Shown in pieces: positions 1 to 11,039 of a stretch of 64,000 nt of DNA. Numbering within the stretch: the first letter of the stretch is position 1; every line of letters starts with the position of its first letter. The position numbers were made by a program, and so were the translations under genes. Source of the stretch: Podospora comata (lineage: Eukaryota > Ascomycota > Sordariomycetes > Sordariales > Podosporaceae). The stretch spans positions 1,471,001 through 1,535,000 of the forward strand of contig CP071495.1 of assembly GCA_017354895.1 (NCBI GenBank), in the 5' to 3' direction. The notes beneath the pieces were generated by a model. The model ran no database searches and had not been told where the DNA came from. It saw only the letters and a program-made list of their open reading frames with translations.

Positions 1-1728
1 CCTCGATGTTGAAGTTGTACTCGCCAAACGTGTCGAAGATGATCTGCACGTTGCTCTGCCCCATGATCTTGTTGATCTTGCCATTCTTCTTTCCGCTCAC
101 AAATTCCTTATGTTCGTTGGCGAGCTCGATCTTGACTCGAATCTGGGACTGGGGAGATTGATTGACCCATTTGATATCGTTGATGACGGCCAAAGCGGTC
201 TTGACAGCCTCATCCGAGCCTGAAATGGTGAAGCACCGGTTGTCAAACTTCACATCGGCTTCCGAGTTGGCACAAATATCGCTGAGCATGGTCCGAATAT
301 CGTTGGGAGTCGGCATGGGCTGGCGGTTGTCGGGATGAGAGATCCACCAGGTAGCCGTGTAGAACTGTCCAACCAAGGCCATCAACTCGCGGACAGAACG
401 CTCGAGGGGCAAGTTCTCCAGGGCTTGGAAGCGAGCCACGTTCTTCATGGACCCAAGACTGGGTGGCAGAATATGCGTATTGTTGTTCTCGGCAATCTTC
501 CTCACCTTGTCCATACGAGTGAGCAGAACACTGTCGAGCTTGGCAGGCGTAATCTGAACATCCTTCACGTAGAGCCTGACACGCGTGAGGTACTCGTGAA
601 TCTTGTACTTTGCCTGCTCGATAGCTTGCGTGTTCTCGCCAGTGATGAAGACATCAGACTCTCCACGACGTGTTGCGCCGGGTGGGCAGTACGAATAGCA
701 GCTCAGGAACGGCGGAGGGAAGTAGATGGCCGTGTTGGTTGATGACTCGATCAGCTTGATGTTCTTGCGGTTGCGTCCGATCAAGATCTGCTGGACGCTA
801 TAATCGACATTGATAGAGTCAGCAACCCGCCCCAGCTGAATAGGATCTCATGTTAGTTCAAGTCCCACCACAAGGATCTGGCAACAACGTACGAGTTGAT
901 CAATATGAATAAGAACGCGGGTTTTGGCATGCTCCGCAGACATGTTGTCGCCATAAATGGCCACCCGCCAGCGCTGGTCTCTCCGGAGCTCCACATCGCC
1001 GTTCAAGCCATCAACCACCGGGGCAAGCTTGGGCCCAAGGAGGAAGATGTCGACGCCACAAAACCTCGAGGTTTCGTCAAGAAAGTCTGTTACCGACTTC
1101 TTCAGAACGCCTTCGGCAAGATTGGCAACCAGATTGCCGTCCACATCAACAGTTGTGCAACGCTAAAGACACACAGTTAGCAGGCACAAGACACAGAAAA
1201 AGCACAGTTGCACAAAAAGATGTGACGCACTAGTGAGATGGGGGTCTTGTTCAGGATCGCCTCGCGTGTTTGATAGACCAGGTCGGCGGGACCGGACAAG
1301 CACACCGTGGTGACGAGACCGCGGGCATTCTTGGGAGTGCCCGAAAGAACGTGTGCCTCGATGGGCAGGGGGTTTGTCGTGATGCTGTGGCATAGCTGAC
1401 GGAGGCCCTCAAGGTTCATAACATGGACGTGGAGAGCGTGGACGGGGACATCGTCGGGGGCCTCGACGGGATGAGTCCAGCGGAGGACGGCATCGGTGGT
1501 GGCGTGGAGAATGTCCTCGGTGTCGGGGCCGGCGAGATCGGAGGCAAAGGGGACGTTGAAGGCATAGTGGATGGTAGGCTCGCCGATGGGGAGCTGGGGT
1601 GTGGGTATCGGGGGTGGCCCCTGTGTTGTGACATCTCGACGAGTGTTGATGGCCGGCATGCCAGCCATGTTGTTTCGCGAGATGAAGTTGCTGGTTGGCC
1701 AGTGACGCATGGCTGTTATTTTATTCAT
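1..1728 (-). CDS. KH-domain RNA-binding protein, 3' part beyond window
   Basis: Three exons are visible: 1728-1231, 1162-893 and 835 to the left edge, about 534 codons. The introns (1230-1163 and 892-836) have GTGCGT and GTACGT donors, CTAAC-like branch points and TAG/CAG acceptors, and the frame stays open across both. Two stretches look like KH RNA-binding cores: LIGRNRKNIK coded near 790-760 and SGKKNGKINKIM near 100-55. In both the usual GxxG loop is degenerate. The stretch SDEAVKTALAVINDIKWV just before the second is a KH-like helix and strand. The first exon is Pro-rich and low in complexity at its start, then more globular. It resembles fungal multi-KH proteins such as the S. pombe Mug60 type, from memory only. 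Likely role: single-stranded RNA binding and post-transcriptional control (inference). The start at 1728 is the first in-frame ATG of the open frame. Confidence 0.75.
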
Positions 1729-4700
1729 GATGACTCAAATGTGCTCGCTGCTCTCGGAGCGTGGAAATACAGGGCGGATGCCAGGGCTGCGTGATGTTGT
1801 GGTGTTGAAGGAGAAGGGGGAATTCAAGGGAGGCAGAAAACACAGCAGCCAGGCTAGTCGTGGTCGACGGGAGCGGCGGAGGCGGCGTCTGGTGCTTGTC
1901 GTGGGCAATTGGGGCTAAAAGGAGTGGAAATGGAAATGCGGCGAAAAAAGGGTATCTTGGGTATCTTCAAATGGGGCCGCTGTTGAAAAAGGAACAAAAG
2001 AGAAAAGGGGGGATGGGCAGAAGATGTCGTGTGCTCCTGTCCTTCCTGCCAAAGAGTTGTCGATGTTTTGAGCTTTTGGGGGGGAGGGGAAGAGACAAGA
2101 CTTGTCGTATCGGTCGAGGGATTGGCAGATGGATGGAAGCTGTTGGACTGACTGTCCCCACGGGCCCGCTCTGCACCTTGGGAGCCCGCTGTCTTGGCCC
2201 GTGCGCCCCCCCCCCTAACGTTGCAGTGACCGGTGGCTTTCACTCTTGGCCCCTCGTTCCCGATCCTTGACTGGCCAGGCCAGTTCGAGAACCGGCAACT
2301 TCCTGCGTCCGCGGCCTCTTCACACTCTCTCCACCAACTAGTCTATGTACAGTAGTGTGCGATATCTTCAGCTTCAGCTTCAGTTCCATTCCCTCTACCC
2401 GGGCCGGCCCTGTTGTGGAATTTGCCGCCTGAGGGGAAGCCTGTCTCTCTTCTCCGCAAGAGACTTCCATTCCAAGCCAGCCATCCAGCCATCCAGCCAT
2501 CCAGCTAGCCCAGTTCTGACCCGGGCTTGACAAAGAAATGGAAAAAAGGATAAGGTAATCTGCTCGTGCCCCATGTCTCACAGTCCAGTTTCATCTCCTC
2601 TGCTGGCCACAAACAATGAATGAATGTAAATCCCAAATTCCCATCATAAACATGCTCATGCCCCTCTCAGATACTCACCTCGCCCTCCACCTATGCCTGC
2701 AATATTCCTTTTTTACCTTTGCAGCCGTGTCTACTGCTACCTTGGTATCTCTCTAACCAAACTGCCAGCTCGCCCGGAGACTTTTATTGTCCTCAAACTG
2801 TTCCCTGAATCATGTCCAAAGTACTGGTCACCTGAAACCCCCCACCGCCGCCCTAGGCCGTCGTCTATAAGACCTCTCCATCCCAACAATCTTTTTCTCT
2901 ACGCTACCATCAAAACATGAACGCGTCATGCCCGGACTGGCAACAGGTGTTCTCCACGCAGCATACATACCTACAGCCTGGCCGGCGCCTGCTTGCCCAG
3001 CTGTGCAGCACCACCTGAACCTACCTCGTGAAAGCTCACGACAGGTGGAGCCACTTGCCAGACCCGGTGACGTTGTGCTCCCCCAACTTCTTTCTTGCAA
3101 GCATTACAACAACACACACTCACTGCGGCACAGAACGTTTTCCTGCCCGCCGCCGCCAAAAGAACAACACATATCTTGCTCTGCTGCTCTCTTTGCTTCC
3201 CTCATCAATCGCCCGAATCATTGCAGCATACTTTGTAGCACTGTAGATCATCAGCTTTGAAGCGGGAACCCCCGTCGTCCAGAAAGTTGGCATCCGGACC
3301 CCTCGGCCCCTCACAACCCCCGGACCCCGTTATCCCCCGTAAACACTGCCTTGATGATGTTAAAGGAGGTCCTTTAGGCCCCCACCCAGGACTCGGTGCT
3401 CACTCACCACACCTCCTTTATCCTGTTGGACCAGACCATATGGTCCTTACATACAGCCGGCATATGCCATCTACCTACATATTGATACATCCAACCCCCA
3501 TCCAACCAAACCCCCGATGCAGGCAGTCAGCACCGTTTTTTGTTTTTTTTCCCAATTCTTGAGGCGGTCAGTTTATCAAATGTCACAAGTTCCTTTGCAG
3601 AAAAGAAACGGTCTGGATTTAACCTCCTTCCAGTGGCCCAAAGACTCCGAGCCTTCTCATTCCACTGACCCCGATTCATTACCTACCAAAACATGCAAAC
3701 ATCTTGCCTCATGTCTCAAAGTGAGCCCATCTATCAAATGGCTATTTATTAACCTGCCCATTCCGAGCACTATCACCGTAAAGCAACTCCAAACGATCGG
3801 AGGAAGTTGAACTGGAGCCTATTCGGAACAACAACAACCCACCCCCCCACACACTTGCTCTTATACATATACCTAACCCTAGGTGATCATGTCAATTGAA
3901 GCTGCCTTTTGCCATCCACACTCTCCAACAACCACCACCCTCACCCACACTCTCCCATAACCTACCAAATCTACCATGAATTTAGGGCACAGCGGTAGGA
4001 GGGTTTCGAAGCCTTCTAAGCGCCTGGAAAAAGCTCGGCGTAGTGCCAGGGAGTGGTAAATACCTGCTTACCTACAATTTAATATCATTTTCTGTGATAT
4101 TTCTTACATTTGGTGATGGCTTCTAAACTAACGGCGGCGGGGTAGTAAGGCGTAGGGAGTGCGTATAGGTTGGACAATTTTACCGTAGGTAAAATTTATC
4201 ATATAAAAAAGTAGGTTTGCAGTCACAACCTCATTGAGGGGAGGTTGGGGGGGGGGGGCCAGCACTGGTAAGACAAACAGGGGGCTCCGAATAGGCTCCC
4301 TCCTGTTGAACCTCATCACAAATCCAGAACTCCAGCCCGAGAGATATCCCAATGTGCTGTGCCATTCCAAGTGCTCAACTCCATATTCGATTTGTAATAC
4401 CAACTCCCCGAGTCCAGTCAGGTCAGGTTAGGTCAGGTTAGGTCAGGTGATATTACGAAGTAAACCACCGGTTTCAACAACTGCACCATCTGCCCGTCTT
4501 TGCCCCTTTTTGGCGTCTGCATGTCTGCAAGCCAAAAACAGACATCAAGACATGGACATATACCTGACTACACTAAATAATCATGAGAATTATTCTGCAA
4601 ATACCACGCAAGACCAAGCAGATGCTCAAAACCTTATAAACAATAAACCAATGCCATTTTTCTATTGCTCCAAAACTCAAAACATCCCAGCTACTTAATG

Positions 4701-4957
4701 AATGCAAAAATGGTTAAACCCCATTCCCGTTTGCTGACGCCCAGCTATGACCATAAAAAACGCCATGTGAATGCCTGCCTGCTCGCTCTTCTCCCAGCAA
4801 ATGGAGTACCTTGATGCCTTTTTCCACACCCCCAAAACATGTAAAAAACAATAATACACAATTACACAAACTGTCTACACGCTGGCCAGAATAGGTAACC
4901 CCCCTACAATATCCATAATCACAAAACTCAGGTACCCCCCGTCCCAATGCAACTAAC
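1729..4957. other. 3.2-kb intergenic region, no gene seen
   Basis: This stretch is upstream of the KH-protein gene and downstream of the 240-codon ORF. It contains pyrimidine-rich promoter-like sequence, homopolymer runs such as the G run near 4247-4258, and a short 10-bp tandem repeat at 4421-4450. The open frames are short, overlap on both strands and lack protein-like composition. A small perfect inverted repeat (TAAAGGA GG TCCTTTA) lies near 3360-3376. Confidence 0.6.
4421..4450. repeat. 10-bp tandem repeat, three copies
   Basis: The unit GGTCAGGTTA occurs at 4421, 4431 and 4441, the last copy ending in GA. It lies in intergenic DNA and has no evident function. Confidence 0.8.
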
Positions 4958-5680
4958 TCACTTCCCCCCCCTCTTCACTCCCCCAGCCTTCTCCTTCTCC
5001 TTCCTCTTCGCAGTAACCCTGTAAACTTCCTTCACCAAATTACGAGCCCCCTTCTTCCTCACAAACCCAGCCTCCCGAAACGCTTCAATCTCTGCCAGCC
5101 TCACCTTGCCCCTCTGCTCAGCCGATAGAGCATCAAACGTCTCCCCTTTCAGCCTCGCCTCCTCCTTCATAGATGCCACCTCCCTCTCCCTCACCTCCCC
5201 TCTCAGCATTCTTTCCTTGGCCTGCCTCGCCTCCATCTCCTGACGCCTGAACGCCTGCTTATGGACCCATGTTTCCTTGCCCCTGGCGCTCGGCTCATCC
5301 AGCCCCCCAGCCTCCAGCTGCGCCTTGATCTCTCCTAATTTCTGCTCGTCGAGCTCGTTCAACTTGGCTTGTCTCCAAGCTACCTCCAACTCTCTCTGTT
5401 TGGCCGCTCTCCACTTTTGCCTATTCTTCCGCTCTGCCGCCGGGTCAAGAGTCCATAGCTCTTTTTTCGCCGTGTTCATCTTCCGTCTCGCCGCCGCTTC
5501 GAGAATCGTTTGCTTCTTGCTTGCAGCCTCCTGCCGAGTCAACAACCCAGCCTCTAGCTTAGCCTTGATGTTTCTCAGTGCCCGCTCATCAAAATCTGCC
5601 GCCTTTATTTCCTTTTTCTTTTCGCCTCCTGCCTTAACCTCACGCTCCACCACCTCCTCCATCTCACCCTCCATCTCCAT
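4958..5680 (-). CDS. Lys/Glu-rich helical ORF of three 80-residue repeats, in frame with the upstream gene
   Basis: This is a 240-codon ORF from the first in-frame ATG after the UAG of the 935-codon gene. It is rich in Lys, Glu, Arg and Ala and is predicted by eye to be long helix or coiled coil with a basic C-terminus. Three copies of the motif L-x-x-I-x-A-x-x-E-A-G start at Leu35, Leu115 and Leu195, exactly 80 residues apart, so it is built from three repeats. The frame is continuous with the 935-codon ORF: only TAG (5734-5732) and 17 sense codons (5731-5681) separate them. The 51-bp gap is too short for a normal fungal terminator plus promoter. It is either a readthrough extension, a second ORF on the same mRNA, or the distal part of one gene interrupted by a stop in this strain. 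I do not recognise the family. Nuclear or nucleolar location is possible given the basic tail (inference). Confidence 0.6.
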   Translation of the reverse strand: MEMEGEMEEVVEREVKAGGEKKKEIKAADFDERALRNIKAKLEAGLLTRQEAASKKQTILEAAARRKMNTAKKELWTLDPAAERKNRQKWRAAKQRELEVAWRQAKLNELDEQKLGEIKAQLEAGGLDEPSARGKETWVHKQAFRRQEMEARQAKERMLRGEVREREVASMKEEARLKGETFDALSAEQRGKVRLAEIEAFREAGFVRKKGARNLVKEVYRVTAKRKEKEKAGGVKRGGK

Positions 5681-5731
5681 TTCCTCCCTTTCCTCTCCCC
5701 CACCATCTGAACCGCTACTAGAACAACGTCC

Positions 5732-8539
5732 CTAACGCATATCCCTATATACCTCCCTCTGCGGCGGACGATCCAGGTACACAACCTCATCATCCTCCCT
5801 CCCCGCCGGCGGCGGCCTAGCATAATAACCCCCGCCACTCGGAGGGCCTTGGCCCTGAGCCTGACCCCCCTGCTGCGAAGGCGGAGGCGGAGGAGGCTGA
5901 ATGCTATACCCCCTCTCCCCCACCCTCTCGGCAGGCAAAACACTATAAGACCTCGGGGGCGGCGGCTGCATCCCATAGGCAGGAACCGGCGGCGGAGCAG
6001 CGTACTCGACCCTCTGACCACCACCTCCATACGGGTCATACCGCGCAGGCTCCTGACCCGGCCTAACACTAGCCGACCTCAGGGGCACATATTCCTCCAC
6101 TTGACCTCCGACCCTCCTCTCGTAAGCAACCGGAACCTCATATCGGATGCTCTCCGCGCCAGGCCGGACGCTGGCCGACCTCAACGTCCCAGCAGCTCCA
6201 CCACCGTAGTAATCCCTCCCCCGATCCTCAAAAGAAACCCTCTCATAGCTGGTGCTAGGTTCATAGCGAACTGTCTCCATCCCGGGCCTGACGCTAGCCG
6301 GTCTGGCCATGTATTCCCGGGGAGGCTCCGCACGCGAAGGCGCATACTCGTTCATAGGTGGAGGAGCCATGGGGTTGGCACTCTCGCGGTAAGCACCGTA
6401 CTCTGGCTGGGTCACCACCCGTCTCGGCGCTCCATACACAGGCTGCGCACCCTGATAGATGACCTCGTCATCCATCACCTCTGGTCTCCGTGACATCTCC
6501 CTCGCAGGATAGAGCCTCTCGCCTCTTGGGTCCGAGATCACTTCCTCGCGCACGACTGTAGTCGAACGAATGGGCTCGAGATACTCTCGGCCATGGGCAT
6601 CAACAAGAATGCGTCTCACGGGTGCCCTGGGCGGAGGCATAGCTGCAGGCGGCCGCTCATACATGATGGGCGATTGTGAACGGTCGCCGTACGCGACTGG
6701 GCGCATACTCATCCTGGAGGCAGCTCTGACGTCGCGATAAACGGCACCGCCTTCCTCATATGCCACAGGACGAGCAGTACGAACCTCCCGTGAAGCATAT
6801 TGAGCACCTTGGGCGCCTGGGGAATCCGGACGGATGGGACGGGCGCTCACCACTTGTCTTGGCTCATCATAGTAGACCCTTTCGACCCTCTCGTACCTTG
6901 GTGATGTGACCAAAATGGGCTCATCGTCATAGCGAGGACGATATGCCCCATCTGCTCGTCCGTAGGCCACGACCCGTTCCTGCCTGAAACTGCCGTTAGG
7001 CTGGTAGCACTCTTGGTAACCAGTCTCTACACGGATTGGTTCTTGATACCTGTGCTCTTCGTAGGGAGAATCAACAGCTTGCTGGCGCCCTTGCCTCTGG
7101 CGCTTGCTGGGCCGAGCATAAGGAGCGGCCGTCAGAGGGGATGGTGATCGTGGTTCAGGCTTAATGACTGGCGACACAGCAGTCTCAACAGCCAACCTGT
7201 CCGCCTTTCTCTTGTTCTTCTTTTTGTTCTTCTTCTTATCGGCCGCCTTACCAGCCTGTGGGGAGCTCTCTGGGCTCGACGCGTTAGATGTTTGCTTTCT
7301 AAGGGCTGCGACCTGGGCAGGAGTCGCCCTGCGTCCACTGGAGTCAGAATCAACCAAGTGAGGTTGTCTTGTAATGGCCAGAGAAGCCAGGGGAGAGACA
7401 CGCTCTGGTTGGGGAGCAAGAGGGGAGAGATCATGTCCTCGCACAACTGGGGATGTCTGATTCTGGTTCCCACGAGTTTGACTGAGTAGATGCTGGTTCC
7501 CTGGGCCACTGCCAGCACTGCCGGACGGTCCAGGACGACCGGCCAGGCCGCTACCATATGTGTTCGCCGCGCCTATTCCAGGAATTGAAAAGGAAGGAGC
7601 TGGGACAGGAAGTGTTGGGTTGGTCCGAGCCGGCTGTGGCTGATGTTGGGATATAGAAACGCCCGGTATCGACATGGGCTGAGACGTGTCGAGAAGGGAT
7701 TGTGCGTGGGCAATGGCCGTCGGGAGGTCGGGCTCTGGATCGAACTCGGGCTCGTAGGGCGATTCTTCTCGCATTTCCTCGTCTTCGGACTCGTTGGGGA
7801 TTCGGGCTGCCATGACTGAATCGGGCGTACCATGTTGACTAGAGTAGAAAGTATTGTTATCGAAAGAGTCGCTCGATGCTGATGTGTTAGCAGCTGCATC
7901 ATCAGTGGGCTGAGGAGGCGCATCCTCGGATAATGTCATGGCCTTGGCCAAGATGTCGTTGACATCGAGATCAGCCATCTGCTCGTGTGGCTTGCTTGTG
8001 ACGCGACGCTGCTCAACTTCATCTTTGAGAGCACGCTCAATTCTCTGCCGCCGGAGCTGGATCTCAGCCTTGACCAAGTCGTCAGACTTCTCCAGCAGAA
8101 CCGGATCGATCTCGGGCTTGCCAGAGCCCGAAGGCTTCTTCTGCGACAGCATGCCCAAGCCGGGAAGGTTAGTGGCCATGTATACTGACGGAACTTGCTG
8201 GTTCGCCCGGAATGAAGGCAGATTGTTAATTAATGGGCGACTTCCATTTATCGCAGCATTGGATGATGAGTTGGTGGCAGAAGTGGTAGAAGAAGAAGCA
8301 GGAGCTGTCGACTTTGAGCTCGCGGCTTGGGCGACTTTCCCAAGCTGTGGTGGTTTGATGCGCGGGTGAGCACCGCTGAGAACCTCGTCGCGAAACTTGA
8401 GCAGCTTCTCGTACTGCTGCACCTCGTGCAACGCGTCGGGAGACAGCGACGCTATCAATAACGTCTTCTTGCCTGCGACTCCCTCCTGTACCCCTCCTCT
8501 TTCCGCCGACATGGCTGCACCCACAGAACCTTGCGCCAT
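5732..8539 (-). CDS. Large disordered protein with ASVRPG repeats, function unknown
   Basis: A single exon of 935 codons. The open frame extends upstream to 8956, but the start at 8539 (MAQGSVGAAM) is preferred: the upstream part is unlike the rest, and a compact helical segment (about residues 25-60, containing HEVQQYEKLLKFRDEVLSG) follows soon after. The rest is Pro-, Ser-, Arg- and Tyr-rich and probably disordered, with an acidic patch (SEDEEMREE), a Lys-rich patch (DKKKNKKKNKRK) that could be a nuclear localisation signal, and three copies of ASVRPGxExxRYE coded near 6305-6040. The C-terminal 100 residues are Pro/Gly-rich. No catalytic motif is visible and I do not recognise the family. 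Its UAG stop is followed in frame by another long ORF. The upstream region is shared with the divergent nucleotidase gene at 9302. Confidence 0.75.
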   Translation of the reverse strand: MAQGSVGAAMSAERGGVQEGVAGKKTLLIASLSPDALHEVQQYEKLLKFRDEVLSGAHPRIKPPQLGKVAQAASSKSTAPASSSTTSATNSSSNAAINGSRPLINNLPSFRANQQVPSVYMATNLPGLGMLSQKKPSGSGKPEIDPVLLEKSDDLVKAEIQLRRQRIERALKDEVEQRRVTSKPHEQMADLDVNDILAKAMTLSEDAPPQPTDDAAANTSASSDSFDNNTFYSSQHGTPDSVMAARIPNESEDEEMREESPYEPEFDPEPDLPTAIAHAQSLLDTSQPMSIPGVSISQHQPQPARTNPTLPVPAPSFSIPGIGAANTYGSGLAGRPGPSGSAGSGPGNQHLLSQTRGNQNQTSPVVRGHDLSPLAPQPERVSPLASLAITRQPHLVDSDSSGRRATPAQVAALRKQTSNASSPESSPQAGKAADKKKNKKKNKRKADRLAVETAVSPVIKPEPRSPSPLTAAPYARPSKRQRQGRQQAVDSPYEEHRYQEPIRVETGYQECYQPNGSFRQERVVAYGRADGAYRPRYDDEPILVTSPRYERVERVYYDEPRQVVSARPIRPDSPGAQGAQYASREVRTARPVAYEEGGAVYRDVRAASRMSMRPVAYGDRSQSPIMYERPPAAMPPPRAPVRRILVDAHGREYLEPIRSTTVVREEVISDPRGERLYPAREMSRRPEVMDDEVIYQGAQPVYGAPRRVVTQPEYGAYRESANPMAPPPMNEYAPSRAEPPREYMARPASVRPGMETVRYEPSTSYERVSFEDRGRDYYGGGAAGTLRSASVRPGAESIRYEVPVAYERRVGGQVEEYVPLRSASVRPGQEPARYDPYGGGGQRVEYAAPPPVPAYGMQPPPPRSYSVLPAERVGERGYSIQPPPPPPSQQGGQAQGQGPPSGGGYYARPPPAGREDDEVVYLDRPPQREVYRDMR

Positions 8540-9301
8540 GATGATGGCTGTGTTGCAAACGTCCGTAACTCGGCACGTTAAGAGCGTCCCATCAAATGCA
8601 AAACGACGCGAAAAATCGAAAAATGCTCGGGGTAAATAGATGATCGGATATCCGTACCGGAGACGCAAATGAGAATGAAGAAGCGTCTCTGCCTTTTCTT
8701 CGCGTATCAAAATATGCCAACAGTGACTGAGAAAATCAGTGTCTCCGGCAGAGTCAAGTTTGGTGTGTTGTGTGTGGTTTGGGAAACTCGAACAATTTCC
8801 CAGCCGCAGCAGAAGCCAAGGCCCTGCCACCCCCCCGGGAAGCGCACTGACCACATCTGCGGGACCGTGAAAGCTTGTTTGCCAATGAGACGCAACGTTC
8901 CTCTTCTTTTGCTCCGCCATCGAAGATGCGAGAGAGGTGCATACGGCCTGAGTCAACTTGAAAGCAGGGAAATAGGAAGGAAGGTATTAGAGAGTTCTCT
9001 GAGGAACACAAATAGCTTCATTATTTCCCACTGAGATGAGATTCATTGTGATACCTGCTTTCTCTCAATTACACTGTGAGATCTTGACTGCTCTCCACGC
9101 CGATTAAACCTCCAACAGGGAGATACAACTTAGCAATTCTCTGTCTCCAACTCACTTACAACAATTTACTTCTTTCATCACAACAGTCATATTGACATCC
9201 ACATCTACAACCCCAACTCCTAGTTCAATTCTGAAGAGATATCTCCTATTGAGCCATTCTTAGGTCATTTGAGACCCAGCATACTCAACAGCATCATCAC
9301 A
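8540..9301. promoter_or_regulatory. Divergent promoter region, 935-codon gene and nucleotidase gene
   Basis: This 762-bp gap lies between two divergently oriented start codons and must hold both promoters. It has pyrimidine-rich tracts near 9150-9300 next to the plus-strand gene. Open frames within it are short, or are the unlikely upstream extension of the minus-strand gene. No specific operator was recognised. Confidence 0.5.
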
Positions 9302-10216
9302 ATGGAGTCAGAAGCCCAAGCTGTCAACGGGACCAGTCCCTCACCCAAACAAGTCTTTTTTTTGTAACTGACAAAACACCCAATCACTATCTCATGAATG
9401 AATGAACATAGTCTAACAACACTCAGTGACATCGACAACTGCCTCTACCCCAAGAGTACCCCCTCCCCTCCCACCCCCCCAACCCAACTCGCTCACTAAC
9501 CCTGAACTCAGGCGCCCGCGTCCACGACCTCATGGCCGAGCTGATTGACAAGTACTTCGCCACCCACCTCTCCCTCCCCTACGAAGACGCCGTCCGGCTC
9601 CACAAGGAATACTACCAAAACTACGGCCTCGCCATCGAAGGCCTCGTCCGTCACCACCAAATTGACCCCCTCGAGTACAACGCCAAAGTCGACGACGCCC
9701 TCCCCCTAGACGACATCATCAAGCCCCGCGAGGACCTCAAGAAGCTCCTCCGCGACATTGACACCTCCAAAGTCAGGCTCTGGCTGTTCACAAACGCCTA
9801 CGTCAACCACGCCAAGAGGGTGGTGAAACTGCTAGAGATAGAGGACTTCTTCGAGGGGGTGACGTATTGTGATTATGCGGCGCCGAGGCTGATGTGCAAG
9901 CCTCATGACGGGGCGTATGAGAAGGCGATGAGGGAGGCGGGGGTGGAGAGGAGGGAGGATTGTTATTTTGTTGGTGAGTTCTACTTAACTGTGCCATGAA
10001 AATCTTGTGTTGTGTTGATTGCTGACTTGGATCAAAGATGACTCGTACCAAAACTGCAAAAAGGCCCAAGAAATAGGCTGGAACGTCGCCCACCTTGTCG
10101 AAGAGGGTGTCAAGTCCCCCAGGACACAAGCGTGCAAGTTCCAAATTAGCCACTTGGATGAGCTGCGCACTTGCTTCCCAGAGGTCTTCAAGAAGCCGGA
10201 CATGTCCTCGGAATAG
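9302..10216 (+). CDS. HAD-family pyrimidine 5'-nucleotidase, SDT1-like
   Basis: Four exons (9302-9363, 9427-9455, 9512-9973, 10038-10216) give a 243-residue protein. All HAD motifs are present: motif I D22-x-D24 in FDIDNCLYPKS, motif II Thr124 in LFTN, motif III Lys160 in CKPHDGAYEKA, and motif IV Asp185-Asp186 in FVDDSYQN. The caps and spacing match fungal Sdt1/Phm8-type enzymes, which dephosphorylate pyrimidine or nucleoside monophosphates in the cytosol. Exon 1 ends inside the codon just before the nucleophile, and the third intron splits the motif IV Asp, so both splices are fixed by catalytic residues. Intron 2 has a weak donor (GTACCC) but a good CTAAC branch and CAG acceptor. The 3' end faces MED21 240 bp away. 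Confidence 0.9.
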
Positions 10217-10453
10217 TCGATTCCATTCATGCGTATTCAAACGTTACCAGACATAGAACAGAAGGAGAATAAATAGATACTCATGTGGATTCCATGCTCA
10301 ATTTCTTTCCCTGATTATCGAATCCTAAGCCTCTGATAACCAGCCGATAACCAATGCCAAACGCCATACCCCATGCCTTTTTCATCCATTGCTGTCCCAG
10401 AACCCAGACGCTTGATATGTCAAAAAACGCTATGCAAACCCTTCCCCTTGTCA

Positions 10454-10929
10454 TCAGTGCCTCCTAATCAGCCTAACCAACCCATCCAACCTCTTCAAAA
10501 CCTCATCCCGCTCCCTCAACGCCTCCTGCCTCTGCTGCTCCGCCGCCCCCAGCTCCTCCTCCAACTCCCGTATCATCTGCAACTGGTCTCTTTCACTATT
10601 ATCTAGACCCGGCAACGTCGAGATCAAATACTCGATCTGCTGCTCCTTCGTGATGAGATCTCTAGCGAGCTCCAGCTGCCCAGCCTTGAATTGTTCAGGG
10701 TCGAGGGTATCAACTTCGGGGGGCTGGTCTTGTTTGAGTTCGGGGATTTTGTCGTTGGGGGAGAATTTTTGGAGGTCGTGGTGGCGTTCGTTGTAGTAGA
10801 GGGCTGCTATGAATTGGGTGAGGAGCTGTGGGAGGGGGAGGTTAGTGATGGTTGGGAGGGGGGGAGGGAGGGAGGCGGAGGACAGACTTGATCCATGGAC
10901 TCTTGGAGTTGAGTCAGTTTGTCGCCCAT
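10454..10929 (-). CDS. MED21: Mediator complex subunit 21
   Basis: Two exons (10929-10888 and 10825-10454) code for 137 residues. The intron has a GTCTGT donor and a CAG acceptor. The N-terminus, [14 protein letters not shown] followed by [16 protein letters not shown], is the signature of Med21/Srb7, and the rest is a long coiled coil (about residues 60-135) ending in LIRRH. Med21 pairs with Med7 to form the hinge of the Mediator middle module and connects activators to RNA polymerase II in the nucleus. Length fits the family (about 130-170). It is transcribed divergently from RRG7, the start codons being 330 bp apart. Confidence 0.92.
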
Positions 10930-11015
10930 TTTTGAGAGTAGATTGATGAGCACAAATCGGAGGGCGGGTGTGGTTTGCGGGTTGTATTTGGTGTTTGCTG
11001 TTGGGTAAATGGTTG

Positions 11016-11039
11016 GAGAGAGAGAGAGAGAGAGAGAGA
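11016..11039. repeat. (GA)n microsatellite in divergent promoter
   Basis: About 12 uninterrupted GA units lie roughly 90 bp upstream of the MED21 start. GA tracts of this kind are common in fungal promoters and can bind GAGA-type factors; no function can be shown here. Confidence 0.9.

Noticed and set aside
5701-5752. Intron joining the 935- and 240-codon ORFs
   Set aside because: GTATAT at the end of the first ORF is a fair donor, but acceptors at 35, 38 and 46 nt lead to other frames, and the frame-keeping one at 21 nt is too short.
8540-8956. Upstream extension of the 935-codon ORF by 139 codons
   Set aside because: The extra residues are unlike the rest and occupy the divergent promoter. 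The downstream ATG gives the natural start.
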